Shown here piece after piece: positions 43,399 through 52,293 of a stretch of 64,000 nt of DNA. The notes under the pieces are model-generated. The model was not told where the DNA came from. It searched no databases and saw only the letters and a list, made by a program, of their open reading frames with translations. This stretch comes from Clostridia bacterium (lineage in GTDB: Bacteria > Bacillota > Clostridia > Christensenellales > Borkfalkiaceae). The stretch is taken from NCBI GenBank assembly GCA_017463425.1, contig JAFTPE010000010.1, forward strand, positions 1-64,000. Direction: 5' to 3'. A program made the position numbers and the translations under genes. Each line of letters begins with the position of its first letter. Positions within the stretch are counted from its first letter, which is position 1.

Positions 43399-44157
43399 AT
43401 GAAAAGAGAGCGTATTTTAGAAATTGCAGAATTATTAGACAAACGCGGAAAACTGACTTTGGAACAGTTGGAAGAATATTTCCCCAACGTGTCGCAAATG
43501 ACGTTGCGCCGTGATTTATTCCAATTGGAAGAAGAGGGGAAAATCATTCGTGTTCGCGGCGGCGCTATGTCTGTACGCGAAGTTCAGAAAACCTCGGGCG
43601 AACCGTACACCAAGCGTACGACCATTCATACGGATGAAAAAATTATTATCGCGCAAAAAGCGGCGGGCTTGATTGACGAGGGCGCGTCTATCTTTATCGA
43701 CGCGGGCTCGACGGCGTTGTATCTTGCCAAAGAAATGCCCGACAGAGTTTGCAACGTATTCACCAACGGTCTTGCCGTGGCAACCGAGCTTGCTAAGAAA
43801 AAGAACGTAATCGTCAATTTGTTGGGCGGACAACTGATAAAAGACAACCTTTCCACGGCGTCGTCTTTTTCCTCCGTTTATTTCACAGATACAAATTTTG
43901 AACTTGCGATTATCTCCGCGTCGGCGTTTACGCCTGAAAACGGTTTTTCTTGCAGTTCGCAAGTAGAAGCCGAGCTTTTGCGTGTCATTTGTAAAAAAGC
44001 AAAATTTATGTATATGATGTTGGACAGCTCGAAAATCGGCAAAATCAAACCCTATACGTTTGCCCACGCAGAGGACATCAACGTTTTGATTACCGACAAC
44101 GATTTCCCCGATGCTTTGAAAGAACAATTCAAGGAAAAAGATATCGTAGTAATTTAA
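43399..44157 (+). CDS. DeoR-family transcriptional regulator
   Basis: 252 aa. N-terminal winged HTH (RILEIAELLDKRGKLTLEQL, recognition helix SQMTLRRDLFQLEEEG) followed by the DeoR sugar-phosphate sensor domain (DEGASIFIDAGSTALYLA, LLGGQL and the terminal VLITD). TAGGAGG lies before ATG. No sugar-metabolism gene is adjacent, so the ligand and regulon are unknown. The spacer palindrome upstream suggests autoregulation. Confidence 0.92.
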   Translation: MKRERILEIAELLDKRGKLTLEQLEEYFPNVSQMTLRRDLFQLEEEGKIIRVRGGAMSVREVQKTSGEPYTKRTTIHTDEKIIIAQKAAGLIDEGASIFIDAGSTALYLAKEMPDRVCNVFTNGLAVATELAKKKNVIVNLLGGQLIKDNLSTASSFSSVYFTDTNFELAIISASAFTPENGFSCSSQVEAELLRVICKKAKFMYMMLDSSKIGKIKPYTFAHAEDINVLITDNDFPDALKEQFKEKDIVVI

Positions 44158-44165
44158 AAAATCAA

Positions 44166-44186
44166 CGGGGCAGGTATGCGTTGAAA
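44166..44186 (+). repeat. Dispersed GCAGGTATGCGTT motif after the DeoR gene
   Basis: CGGGGCAGGTATGCGTTGAA followed by A, 9 nt after the stop codon and 20 nt before a terminator. Confidence 0.85.
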
Positions 44187-44205
44187 TAAAAATTTGATAA
44201 AAAGA

Positions 44206-44254
44206 CACACCCGTGTACGGATTGAACTCAACTCGTACACGGGTGCTTTATTTT
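44206..44254 (+). terminator. DeoR/mntP bidirectional terminator
   Basis: CACCCGTGTACG/CGTACACGGGTG perfect 12-bp stem followed by CTTTATTTTAT. The 3' half is nearly identical to the rng terminator at 60209. Confidence 0.9.
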
Positions 44255-44268
44255 ATATTTTATTGGAT

Positions 44269-44925
44269 TTACAGCAACCCTTCCAACAACAATTTCACGC
44301 CGATTGCAATCAATACCAAACCGCCGCAAAACGTAGCTTTATCCGCCAACTTATCGCCCAATATTTTGCCGATATACACCGCCACCACGGCAAGCAAAAA
44401 CGTCGTTCCACCGATAATGAGCGTAGACCACCAAACGCCCATTGCCAAACCGTCTGCGGAGATTGCCGCCATTTGTAAGGTTACGCCCACCGCCAACGCA
44501 TCAATAGACGTTGCAATCGCCTGCAACGACAATTTTCCTATCGTCAAAGTATCCGTTTCCGTTTCTAAACTACGCTCTAAAACACAATCCTCGCAATCGT
44601 AACAAAAGGACTGTTCTTTTTGTCTTTTTGTTTCGTGCCATTCTTTTACGCAGTCGAAAATCATTTTTCCGCCTAAAAACGCCAACAATATAAAGGAAAC
44701 CCAAGATGAAATTTTTTCAAATACGCTCATAAACGCGTCCGCAACGATTCCCGTGATAAAAAATCCAATCACAGGCATTAAAAATTGAAAAAATCCAAAA
44801 AATCCGCCGATTAACAGCGTTTTTGAAGTCGGCATTTTCGGGTTTGACATACCGTTCGTCATTGCCACGGCGCAAGCGTCCATTGCAAGCGCAACGCCCA
44901 TAAGCAATATTTCAAAAAATCCCAT
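44269..44925 (-). CDS. mntP: Manganese efflux pump MntP
   Basis: 218 aa from ATG 44925 (AAGGA upstream; a GTG 6 nt earlier is too near it). Six TM helices; ALAMDACAVAM in TM1 and ATSIDALAVGVTL after the central loop carry the conserved Asp residues of the MntP family. The central loop is longer than usual and contains CYDCEDCVLE, four Cys/acidic residues that might bind metal. No yybP-ykoY riboswitch is present; the gene follows tmk by 30 nt, so it is operon-driven. Confidence 0.92.
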   Translation of the reverse strand: MGFFEILLMGVALAMDACAVAMTNGMSNPKMPTSKTLLIGGFFGFFQFLMPVIGFFITGIVADAFMSVFEKISSWVSFILLAFLGGKMIFDCVKEWHETKRQKEQSFCYDCEDCVLERSLETETDTLTIGKLSLQAIATSIDALAVGVTLQMAAISADGLAMGVWWSTLIIGGTTFLLAVVAVYIGKILGDKLADKATFCGGLVLIAIGVKLLLEGLL

Positions 44926-44955
44926 ATACACTCAATCCTTGTTTGCTGTTATATC

Positions 44956-45585
44956 TTATAAAATTCCGCGCGCGCGTAAAATATGCAACACGTCGTCAAA
45001 TACCTGTTGCGGCGTTTGACGACCGCTGACGCAAACCACACGGTTGGGTTCTGCCTCCGCAATACGTTTGTATCCGTCGTACACCTTTTGATGAAAAGAC
45101 ATTCCCGCCTGTTCCAATCTATCGTTCTCGTCCGCGCCATGCTTGCGCGCAAATGCTTCCTCGGGGGTTAAATCGATAAAAATCGTAACGTCAGGACGGT
45201 ATTTCTCTAACGCAAACGCATTGATTTTTTCAACGAATTCCACGCCCAATCCACGCGCGTACGCTTGATACGCAAGCGACGAATCCACGTACCTGTCGCA
45301 AATGACCAATTTCCCCTGCGCCAAAGCAGGTTCAACACGGTCTTTCAAATGCTGCGCGCGCGCCGCCGCGTATAAGAGCGCTTCACATTCGTCCGTCATC
45401 TCGGCGTTTTTGCCATTCAATAAAATTTCACGAATCGCTTCGGATATTTTTCCTCCGCCCGGTTCACGCGTGAAAATATGGGGGATTTCGTTTGCCACCA
45501 AATACTCATTTAAAAGTCGCAGTTGCGTGCTTTTTCCGCACCCGTCGCAACCTTCAAACGTAATAAATTTACCTCTATTTCCCAT
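44956..45585 (-). CDS. tmk: Thymidylate kinase
   Basis: 209 aa, phosphorylates dTMP to dTDP. P-loop FEGCDGCGKSTQ, TREPGG, DRYVDSSLAYQAYARGLG, and a LID region HGADENDRLEQ. The start overlaps the decarboxylase stop by 11 nt, so translation is coupled. The order decarboxylase (yaaO)-tmk matches the Bacillus origin-proximal region. Confidence 0.97.
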   Translation of the reverse strand: MGNRGKFITFEGCDGCGKSTQLRLLNEYLVANEIPHIFTREPGGGKISEAIREILLNGKNAEMTDECEALLYAAARAQHLKDRVEPALAQGKLVICDRYVDSSLAYQAYARGLGVEFVEKINAFALEKYRPDVTIFIDLTPEEAFARKHGADENDRLEQAGMSFHQKVYDGYKRIAEAEPNRVVCVSGRQTPQQVFDDVLHILRARGIL

Positions 45586-46933
45586 TTTCTTTTTCCTGTT
45601 CCTCTTTATATACTAATATTTTTCCGTCCACCAAACCAAAAACGTTGCTCGCCTTTTGCAACAACTCTACGTGAGATTGCTCAATCAATTCCCCATCGGA
45701 TAAAAGGGGAGTACAAGGAGGAAACAATCCGCAACGTATCGCGCAAATCCTATCTACGGATTTTTCAATCTCAATCCATTCTTTTTTCGTGCCTTTTTCA
45801 AAAACGGGCATACCAGATATGCGTTGAACGGTATTTTCCGCCTCATTAGACACCGATATAACAGGCAGAGGATATTCTTCAAACAACCGAATTAACTGCT
45901 TTTTTAAACGTTGAAAATCCCTCAAAGCCGTTGCAGGCGACAGATAAAACATAATCACGTTTCCGTCGCAAAATTCCGAATAGACGCCTTGCTTACCCAA
46001 GCGTTTTTCCACTTCAAACGCCGACGGGCCAAACCGCGCGCACAGTTTCGTCCAATCCCCACCGAAATATACGCGAGAACACGAAGTTTCAAAAGCCTCC
46101 ACGCTTGTTTTCAACAACAAATTTTCGGGATATTTTACAGCATATTCCACAGATGCCATAATCGGATAAGAGGGGCTGGTGGTGCGAAAAATATCCACCG
46201 CCAAGCGCAACGCCTCACCCCATTCTTCCGTTCGCGCCGAAACAACCGCGCCTTGCGTAAACGCAGGCAAATTTTTATGTACGCCGTCCACCCACATATC
46301 CGCATAACGCCCTGCGTATAAAGCCTTATCAAAATGTAAATGTCCGCCGTGCGCTCCATCGATAAGCAACGTTTTTCCCGTCTTATCGCAATAATTGCGC
46401 CATGCAGACAACGCCGCGGTGGATACGTTCCCATAATAATCGGGCGAAGTCAAAAACACGCCGTCGCACAATGCCAACTCTTCGTAAAATTCTTTTTCTA
46501 TTGCGAAAAAATCGGGAAGAACGGGAATTTTATCATTCGTCGTTTGCGGATACAAAACGGGAGTAATGCCCATAAGAGCGCAACCGTTGAAAAAACTCTT
46601 ATGCGTGGCTTGGCAAGCGAAAATCCGTTTCACGCCCCTTTGTTTTGCGGCGTATAGCATTGCCAAAACACCCGACGTACTGCCGTCGGTGAGAATAAAA
46701 CTGTTTTTCGCGCCTAAACTGCGCGCGATATCTTGTTCTGCCTCCGCAATACATCCGCGCGGACAAGAAAGATTGTCGGAAAAATCCAATTCAGTAATAT
46801 CCCATTTACCCACCTTATGTCCGGGCGTGTGGAAAGAAACGTGTTTTTTCCGCGCAGCAAAACGCAACATCTGATAAATTTTACAATCGCGTAACACCGC
46901 TTTGTTTTTCAGAAAATTACCCAAACCGTTCAT
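45575..46933 (-). CDS. PLP-dependent Orn/Lys/Arg-type decarboxylase (YaaO-like)
   Basis: 452 aa fold-type I decarboxylase. FHTPGHKVG near the N-terminus, ILTDGSTSGVLAML, LIDGAHGGHLHFD and the PLP lysine in VDGVHKNLPAFTQGA. Like B. subtilis YaaO/SpeA it lacks the N-terminal response-regulator domain of enterobacterial enzymes. The substrate is probably arginine or lysine, for polyamine or cadaverine synthesis. A palindromic dispersed-motif copy lies in the coding region, read as VQRISGMPV. Confidence 0.9.
   Translation of the reverse strand: MNGLGNFLKNKAVLRDCKIYQMLRFAARKKHVSFHTPGHKVGKWDITELDFSDNLSCPRGCIAEAEQDIARSLGAKNSFILTDGSTSGVLAMLYAAKQRGVKRIFACQATHKSFFNGCALMGITPVLYPQTTNDKIPVLPDFFAIEKEFYEELALCDGVFLTSPDYYGNVSTAALSAWRNYCDKTGKTLLIDGAHGGHLHFDKALYAGRYADMWVDGVHKNLPAFTQGAVVSARTEEWGEALRLAVDIFRTTSPSYPIMASVEYAVKYPENLLLKTSVEAFETSCSRVYFGGDWTKLCARFGPSAFEVEKRLGKQGVYSEFCDGNVIMFYLSPATALRDFQRLKKQLIRLFEEYPLPVISVSNEAENTVQRISGMPVFEKGTKKEWIEIEKSVDRICAIRCGLFPPCTPLLSDGELIEQSHVELLQKASNVFGLVDGKILVYKEEQEKENGK
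45805..45829 (+). repeat. Dispersed motif, palindromic variant inside the decarboxylase gene
   Basis: GGGCATACCAGATATGCGTT followed by GAAC, antisense to the gene. Differs from the copy at 41452 by one base over the shared core. Confidence 0.75.
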
Positions 46934-46989
46934 TGCCGCTTGCCTCTAAAAAAGTTTCTCTAAAAAAATTGTTGCTCATTTTTATTCAA

Positions 46990-47018
46990 TTACCGCCACG
47001 CAAAAAGCATGGCGGTAA
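46990..47018 (-). terminator. Terminator of the 47027 gene
   Basis: TTACCGCCATGC/GCGTGGCGGTAA stem (minus strand) followed by a weak TTG...AAAA flank. Confidence 0.6.
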
Positions 47019-47026
47019 ACACATTG

Positions 47027-48055
47027 TTAATTATTTTGCGCGGAAGGAGTTTTTAAACTGCTCTCGATAACGTAATTGACGAACAACAGACTCTCGTATT
47101 GAAAGCCTTCTTCTACGCCCGGTAAATTGAAGAACATAACGTTCATATCTTCCGCCGTTACGCGGATTTTTTCAATTTCTTTTCCGTCCTCGTCCGTTTC
47201 TTTCACCGTCGTTTGATAACAAACGATTTTTTTCAAATCGTCCATCGTTTCCGTGTTGGGACAAAGATTGATTCCCAACGTTTTTAATTGCGGTTCTTCG
47301 CCCTCAACATAAGAGGGGACTTTCACTTGCGTATATTCGATAACGCCTGCATCCAAGTACGAATAAAATTGTTCCAACGCGTCGCGATATTTTTGAATAC
47401 GTTCGACGTCGTCCTCAATGCCTTTCTCAATTTCATTCGCCTTTTTAAACCGCTTGTCTTTGTTCTTCTTGATACGCGCGCGGAAAGCGTCTTCCACCGC
47501 TTGTTCGTTCAACGTCGTTTTATCCGTCCAATCGGCGTAAAATTGTCCAAGATAGTTTTCCAATTTCCGAAAATATCCATTTTCAGAATTAGGATCAAGG
47601 TCGGCAACGTACCGCGCCCAGCCCGACACGAATTCTTCCATATACGTACTGTAAGTGGTTTCGCCCGTTTCCTCGTTTACTTGCTTACTCTTGGGATCGT
47701 TGACGTTTGCAATAAACATCACGTCGCCCTCGTCCGTACCTAGCCGAGCCTCCAACAACGTGTTGACCATTTCTTCACTTACGGTCAAATCGTTTTCATT
47801 GATTTCAATTACTTCATATGAAAATACGCCACTTTGAAACGCTTTGTTGTAAGAATCGTAAAAATTCGTCGAAGAAAGAGAAACGTTCCCCATATAATTA
47901 AATACGGTAAACTGTTGCGCGGGCGTAATCCGCGTAGCCGTCATTGTAAAAATTAACGACCAAACCAAAATCGCCGCAAGCGCAAACCCAACCATTTTCA
48001 ACCAATCGTATGACAACATACGGCTCAAACGGAGTTTTGTAATTTTTGCGTCCAT
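47027..48055 (-). CDS. Unknown single-pass membrane protein
   Basis: 342 aa. A short cytoplasmic N-terminus (RLSRMLSYDWLK) leads to one TM helix (MVGFALAAILVWSLIFTMTA), then a ~290-residue extracellular domain that is acidic and helical in the middle (DKRFKKANEIEKGIEDDVER). The early part (QFTVFNYMGNVSLSS ... YEVIEINENDL) recalls a periplasmic-binding-like or membrane-fusion start, but I cannot name the family. AAAGGAGG before ATG. Confidence 0.65.
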   Translation of the reverse strand: MDAKITKLRLSRMLSYDWLKMVGFALAAILVWSLIFTMTATRITPAQQFTVFNYMGNVSLSSTNFYDSYNKAFQSGVFSYEVIEINENDLTVSEEMVNTLLEARLGTDEGDVMFIANVNDPKSKQVNEETGETTYSTYMEEFVSGWARYVADLDPNSENGYFRKLENYLGQFYADWTDKTTLNEQAVEDAFRARIKKNKDKRFKKANEIEKGIEDDVERIQKYRDALEQFYSYLDAGVIEYTQVKVPSYVEGEEPQLKTLGINLCPNTETMDDLKKIVCYQTTVKETDEDGKEIEKIRVTAEDMNVMFFNLPGVEEGFQYESLLFVNYVIESSLKTPSAQNN

Positions 48056-48110
48056 CTTTTCCTCCTTTTCCTATCCATTTCATTGCATAAACGTATACTT
48101 TTTACAAAAT

Positions 48111-48133
48111 AGACAGGGCAGGTATTTGATAAA
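48111..48133 (+). repeat. Dispersed motif variant (GGGCAGGTATTTGAT)
   Basis: ACAGGGCAGGTATTTGATAA followed by A, upstream of the 47027 gene. Shares CAGGGCAGGTATTTGAT with the copy at 24061. Confidence 0.7.
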
Positions 48134-48177
48134 TTTTATATTCAAACGTATATTTTTATAAATTTACATTTGGGATA

Positions 48178-48235
48178 AAGACGCGCCGATACGAGGCAAA
48201 CCCTATTTCGTTGCTATATCGACGCGGATTTTTTA
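48178..48235. terminator. Imperfect hairpin downstream of lysS
   Basis: GACGCGCCGATA and TATCGACGCG arms, separated by a ~30-nt inner structure; T-run only on the plus side. Confidence 0.4.
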
Positions 48236-48246
48236 TGAGAATTTTC

Positions 48247-49758
48247 TTATTTTTTGGGTTTCATAGTGGGGAAGAGAATTACGTCGCGAATCGTCGAACT
48301 GTCAGTAAGGAGCATTACGAAACGATCCAAACCCATTCCCAAACCGCCTGTGGGGGGCAAACCGTATTCGAGCGCGTTGATGAAATCTTCGTCCATTTGC
48401 GCGTCGTTGTTGCCCTTTGCGCGTTTTGCCTCAACCTGTTTTAACATACGCTGTTTTTGGTCAATCGGGTCGTTCAATTCCGAGAACGCGTTTCCGTATT
48501 CGTGTCCGCAAATGAAATATTCAAAACGTTCGGTGAACGCAGGGTTAGAGGGTTTACGCTTTGCCAAAGGCGAATTTTCCACAGGGTAATCGTAAATAAC
48601 GGTGGGCTGAATCAATTTATCTTCCACGAACGCATCAAAGAGCTCGATTAAAACCCAGCCTTTGGTTGCATTTTCGTGTTCGAGTTCCACACCGAGCGTT
48701 TTCGCCGCCGCGCGTGCGTCTTCGTCCGTCGCCCAATCGTTATAATCCACGCCTGCGTACTTTTTCACAGCCTCCGCCATCGTCAATCTCGTCCAGTCGC
48801 CCATATGGATTTCCGTGCCTTGGTAGGTGATATCCAGCGTACCGCACACTTTCAACGTTACCGTCTTGTACAGGTCTTCAATCATATCCATCATATCGAA
48901 ATAATCGCTGTACGCCTCGTACATTTCAATCGAGGTAAATTCGGGATTGTGATACGCGTCCATACCCTCGTTACGGAAAATACGACCTACTTCGTACACT
49001 TTATCCATACCGCCGACAATCAAACGTTTCAAGAACAACTCGGTTTCGATACGCATATACATATCCAAATCCAACGCGTTGTGATGCGTTTTAAACGGGC
49101 GCGCGTCTGCGCCGATTTCCAAAGGCAAAAGGGTAGGGGTATCCACTTCAAGATATCCTCTGCCGTCTAAATACGCACGAATTTCTTTCAAAATCAACGA
49201 ACGTTTACGGAACGTGTCGCGCACGTCTTTGTTCATAATCAAATCCAAATGCCGCAAACGATATTTCATATCCTGATTTTGCAATCCGTTATATTTTTCA
49301 GGCAACGGCAAAAGGGATTTCGTGAGCAACGTCAATTCGGTTACATGCACCGACACTTCGCCCGTTTGCGTTTTAAACACGAAACCTTTAAACCCGAAAA
49401 TATCGCCAATATCGTAATCCTTTTTATAGGACATATAATTTTCTTCGCCAATATCTTGGCGCGTTACGTAAATTTGAATAGACCCGCTTTTGTCCGCAAT
49501 ATGTGAAAAGGACGCCTTACCCATAATACGACGGGACATCATACGCCCAGCAAGCGCAACCGTCTTGCCCTCGTACGCCTCAAAATTGTTTTTAATCGTT
49601 TCCGAATCCGCGTCTACGGGATATTTCACCTGCTCGTAGGGGTTTTTGCCCTCCGAAACCAGCTTTGCCAACTTTTCACGGCGAATTCTCGCCTGTTCAA
49701 TCAACTGTTCTTCTTCCGACGCCTCTACGGGCGCGTTTACGTTCTTATTATCTTGCAT
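48247..49758 (-). CDS. lysS: Lysyl-tRNA synthetase, class II
   Basis: 503 aa. N-terminal OB-fold anticodon domain (VALAGRMMSRRIMGKASFSH), class II motif 2 in VYEVGRIFRNEGMD followed by HNPEFTSIE, motif 3 GGLGMGLDRFVMLL. C-terminus LFPTMKPKK is the usual family end. It follows greA by 42 nt in the common greA-lysS arrangement and shares its promoter and attenuated leader. Confidence 0.98.
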   Translation of the reverse strand: MQDNKNVNAPVEASEEEQLIEQARIRREKLAKLVSEGKNPYEQVKYPVDADSETIKNNFEAYEGKTVALAGRMMSRRIMGKASFSHIADKSGSIQIYVTRQDIGEENYMSYKKDYDIGDIFGFKGFVFKTQTGEVSVHVTELTLLTKSLLPLPEKYNGLQNQDMKYRLRHLDLIMNKDVRDTFRKRSLILKEIRAYLDGRGYLEVDTPTLLPLEIGADARPFKTHHNALDLDMYMRIETELFLKRLIVGGMDKVYEVGRIFRNEGMDAYHNPEFTSIEMYEAYSDYFDMMDMIEDLYKTVTLKVCGTLDITYQGTEIHMGDWTRLTMAEAVKKYAGVDYNDWATDEDARAAAKTLGVELEHENATKGWVLIELFDAFVEDKLIQPTVIYDYPVENSPLAKRKPSNPAFTERFEYFICGHEYGNAFSELNDPIDQKQRMLKQVEAKRAKGNNDAQMDEDFINALEYGLPPTGGLGMGLDRFVMLLTDSSTIRDVILFPTMKPKK

Positions 49759-49800
49759 CTATAAACCTCAAATATTTATACGCCAACAATCGCGCATTTT

Positions 49801-50271
49801 TTACGAAATTTCTTTAATTGTCAATCTGTATTCGCCGTCGGGCGCGTTCACCTTAACCACGTCGCCCACTTTATGACGAAGGAGCGCAGCGCCAACGGGG
49901 GATTCGTTGGAAATTTTGTTTTCCATTGCGTTGGATTCCGTCGTACCCGTAATTTCGTACACTTCTTCTTCATCCAACTCCTCGTCGTATACGCGCACTT
50001 TCGAGCCGATATGCACGAAAGAGGTGTCGCTGTTCACTTCCACGATGGTCGCGTTTTTAATCTTGTAATCGAGTTCGGCAATCTCGCCTTCGTTTGCCGC
50101 TTGTTCGTTACGCGCCGCGTCGTATTCGGCATTTTCCGACAAATCGCCGTGGCTTCTTGCCTCTGCGATACGATCGACGATTTCCTGACGTTTTACCGTC
50201 TGCAAATATTTCAAACGTTCTACCGCCTCGTCGTAACCCTTTTGGGTCATAATAAATTGCTGTTCAGCCAT
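49801..50271 (-). CDS. greA: Transcription elongation factor GreA
   Basis: 156 aa; rescues backtracked RNA polymerase by stimulating transcript cleavage. N-terminal coiled coil with the acidic tip GDLSENAEYDAARNEQ, C-terminal FKBP-like domain (SPVGAALLRHKVGDVVKVNAP). AGGAGG lies 5 nt before ATG. A ~180-nt leader with two terminator-like hairpins separates it from its promoter. Confidence 0.98.
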   Translation of the reverse strand: MAEQQFIMTQKGYDEAVERLKYLQTVKRQEIVDRIAEARSHGDLSENAEYDAARNEQAANEGEIAELDYKIKNATIVEVNSDTSFVHIGSKVRVYDEELDEEEVYEITGTTESNAMENKISNESPVGAALLRHKVGDVVKVNAPDGEYRLTIKEIS

Positions 50272-50372
50272 GATATCTCCTCCTGTCCGCGCAGGATTGT
50301 TTTTTAAACGTTTTTTCGCTCGAACCCGTAAAAAATTCTTGCTTTTTTACCCCCTCACAATGGAAAGTACAC

Positions 50373-50401
50373 GAAAAAAACCGTTCGCCTGCGGAACGTT
50401 A
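50373..50401 (-). terminator. Attenuator hairpin in greA leader (second)
   Basis: Minus strand AACGTTC-CGCAGGC-GAACG followed by GTTTTTTT, about 110 nt upstream of greA and well downstream of its promoter. Confidence 0.6.
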
Positions 50402-50403
50402 AA

Positions 50404-50443
50404 AAATACAACCGCGACTTTTTTCACCCAAAAGCCACGGTTT
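50404..50443 (-). terminator. Attenuator hairpin in greA leader (first)
   Basis: Minus strand AACCGTG ... CGCGGTT (with a ~19-nt loop) followed by GTATTTTTT, immediately after the start of the transcript. Confidence 0.5.
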
Positions 50444-50460
50444 TTTCTTTCATTATCTTT

Positions 50461-50489
50461 ATTATAGCTCATTTTTCCGCATTTGTCAA
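50461..50489 (-). promoter_or_regulatory. greA promoter
   Basis: Minus strand TTGACA (50484-50489), 17 nt, TATAAT (50461-50466). Between 50490 and 50576 I see nothing else. Confidence 0.8.
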
Positions 50490-50576
50490 TGATTTTTAAA
50501 AGTTTTCAAAAGAATTTCATCTTTTCCAGACGTTTTTGATACGGTTGTTGGCTCGAAAAACGCGGTTTTTTGATTT

Positions 50577-51746
50577 TTATTTGATTTTTTCCAAAAATTT
50601 TGACATGCGGTCAAACGCCTCGGATAACGCGTTCATGCTCGTTGCATACGAAATTCGGACGTTGTTTTCACCAAAATTTCCAAACGCATTCCCCGGCACA
50701 ACCGCCACTTTTTCTTGTTTTAACAATCCGCCTGCAAAATGTTCACCGTCCAAACCCGTTTCCAAAACGGAGGGGAATGCATAAAACGCGCCCTGTGGCT
50801 CGAAACAAGAAAGCCCGATTTCGCGCAAGGAATGTAACACGAATTTACGGCGTTTGTCGTAAGAATCGCGCATTTCCGCAACCGTTGCAAAATTATCTGT
50901 AAACCCGTCTTTCAACGCCTCGATTGCCGCATATTGCGACATAATCGGCGCGCACATAATGCCGTATTGATGAATTTTAAACATAGCCTCGTCGATTTCA
51001 GCAGGCGCGCAAACGTACCCCATACGCCAACCCGTCATTGCAAACGCTTTGGAAAAACCGCTGATATAAATCGTGCGTTCTTTCATACCCGGCAACGACG
51101 CAATCGACGCGTGTTGTTTTCCATACGTCAATTCGGCGTAAATCTCGTCGGTAATCACCAACAAATCGTGGCGAATAATCACCTCTGCAATCTCTTCCAA
51201 CTGCTCTTTCGTCATAATCGCGCCCGTGGGGTTGTTGGGATAAGTGAGAATAATCGCCTTGGTTTTGGACGTAATTGCCTTTTCCAAATATGCAGGCTTT
51301 AAAACGAAATTATCCTCCTCCAAACATTCCACGTGTACGGGCTTGCCGTCCGACATTGCCACAAGCGGCGAATAGGACACGTACGCAGGGTCGGGAATCA
51401 GCACTTCGTCGCCCGATTCCACGCACGCGCGCAAAGCAAGGTCAATCGCCTCGCTGCCACCGACGGTAACGAGGATATGCTTGGGGTCGTATTCCAAATG
51501 GAACCGCTCGTTTAAATAACGGGAAATCAGCTCTAACAAAGCAGGCAAACCGCGATTGCCCGTATATTGCGTATACCCCCGTTGCAAGGACGTAATCGCC
51601 GCCTGACGCACTTTCCAAGGCGTAACGAAATCCGGCTCGCCCACGCCAAGGGAAATCGCGCCTTCCGTTTCCCGAACGATATCGAAAAATTTCCGAATCC
51701 CGCTGGGTTGAATGAGTTTGGTTTTTGTATTGACAAAATCACGCAT
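50577..51746 (-). CDS. alaT: Aminotransferase class I, probable alanine transaminase
   Basis: 389 aa PLP enzyme, subfamily I-gamma. ISLGVGEPDF, TVGGSEAIDLALRA, TYPNNPTGAIM, and the Schiff-base lysine in SGFSKAFAMTGWRMGY, with Arg in NVRISYATS binding the carboxylate. Length and the adjacent Lrp-type regulator match B. subtilis AlaT (YugH) beside AlaR (YugG); an aromatic or aspartate aminotransferase is the alternative. 14 nt after alaR. Confidence 0.85.
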   Translation of the reverse strand: MRDFVNTKTKLIQPSGIRKFFDIVRETEGAISLGVGEPDFVTPWKVRQAAITSLQRGYTQYTGNRGLPALLELISRYLNERFHLEYDPKHILVTVGGSEAIDLALRACVESGDEVLIPDPAYVSYSPLVAMSDGKPVHVECLEEDNFVLKPAYLEKAITSKTKAIILTYPNNPTGAIMTKEQLEEIAEVIIRHDLLVITDEIYAELTYGKQHASIASLPGMKERTIYISGFSKAFAMTGWRMGYVCAPAEIDEAMFKIHQYGIMCAPIMSQYAAIEALKDGFTDNFATVAEMRDSYDKRRKFVLHSLREIGLSCFEPQGAFYAFPSVLETGLDGEHFAGGLLKQEKVAVVPGNAFGNFGENNVRISYATSMNALSEAFDRMSKFLEKIK

Positions 51747-51760
51747 AGTCGTGTTTTCCT

Positions 51761-52252
51761 TTACGCCTGAACGGACAATCTGTAATCTGCGTCTTCCTTT
51801 TCCGTAAGCACGCCTTCAATCTTGTATTTTTTCAAGATAAAATGCGTAGCCGTGGAAATAACGCCGTCAAAAGTGGAGATACGCTCGGATACGAACCGCG
51901 CTACTTTTTGCAACGTGGCGTCCTCAATAAACACCGCCAAATCGTACGCGCCGCTCATCAAATACACGGCTTTCACCTCAGGGAACGCCGCGATTTGTTT
52001 GGCTATACCGTCAAACCCTTCCTTTTTCTTGGGGCTTACCTTCACCTCAATCAACGCCTCCACCAACGATTCGTCCGCTTTTTCGCTGTTGACGATTGCC
52101 GTATATTTCACCAAAACGCCATTCTTTTCCATTGCGGCGATACAATTTTTCACCTGTTCTTCTTCCACAGACAGCATAGCGGCTATCTTTTTCGCGCTCA
52201 TACGCGCGTCTTCCGCCAAAATGTTTAAGATGTCTTTTTCCAAAACGGTCAT
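51761..52252 (-). CDS. alaR: Lrp/AsnC-family regulator, probable AlaR
   Basis: 163 aa. N-terminal winged HTH (LEKDILNILAEDARMSAKKI) and C-terminal RAM ligand domain (VEALIEVKVSPKKK, AVYLMSGAYDLAVFIE). Lrp proteins form octamers that sense amino acids. Its place directly before an aminotransferase gene is the alaR-alaT layout of Bacillus, where the regulator responds to alanine. Such regulators usually act on their own operon. Confidence 0.85.
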   Translation of the reverse strand: MTVLEKDILNILAEDARMSAKKIAAMLSVEEEQVKNCIAAMEKNGVLVKYTAIVNSEKADESLVEALIEVKVSPKKKEGFDGIAKQIAAFPEVKAVYLMSGAYDLAVFIEDATLQKVARFVSERISTFDGVISTATHFILKKYKIEGVLTEKEDADYRLSVQA

Positions 52253-52293
52253 AGGGGGTGTTCTCCTTGTTTGTAATTCTTTCTTAAATTATA

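Noticed and set aside
43220..43402. A 60-codon plus-strand frame before the DeoR gene
   Set aside because: AT-rich, no ribosome binding site, spans the DeoR promoter and overlaps its start.
44926..44955. A manganese (yybP-ykoY) riboswitch before mntP
   Set aside because: Only 30 nt separate tmk and mntP; no such structure fits.
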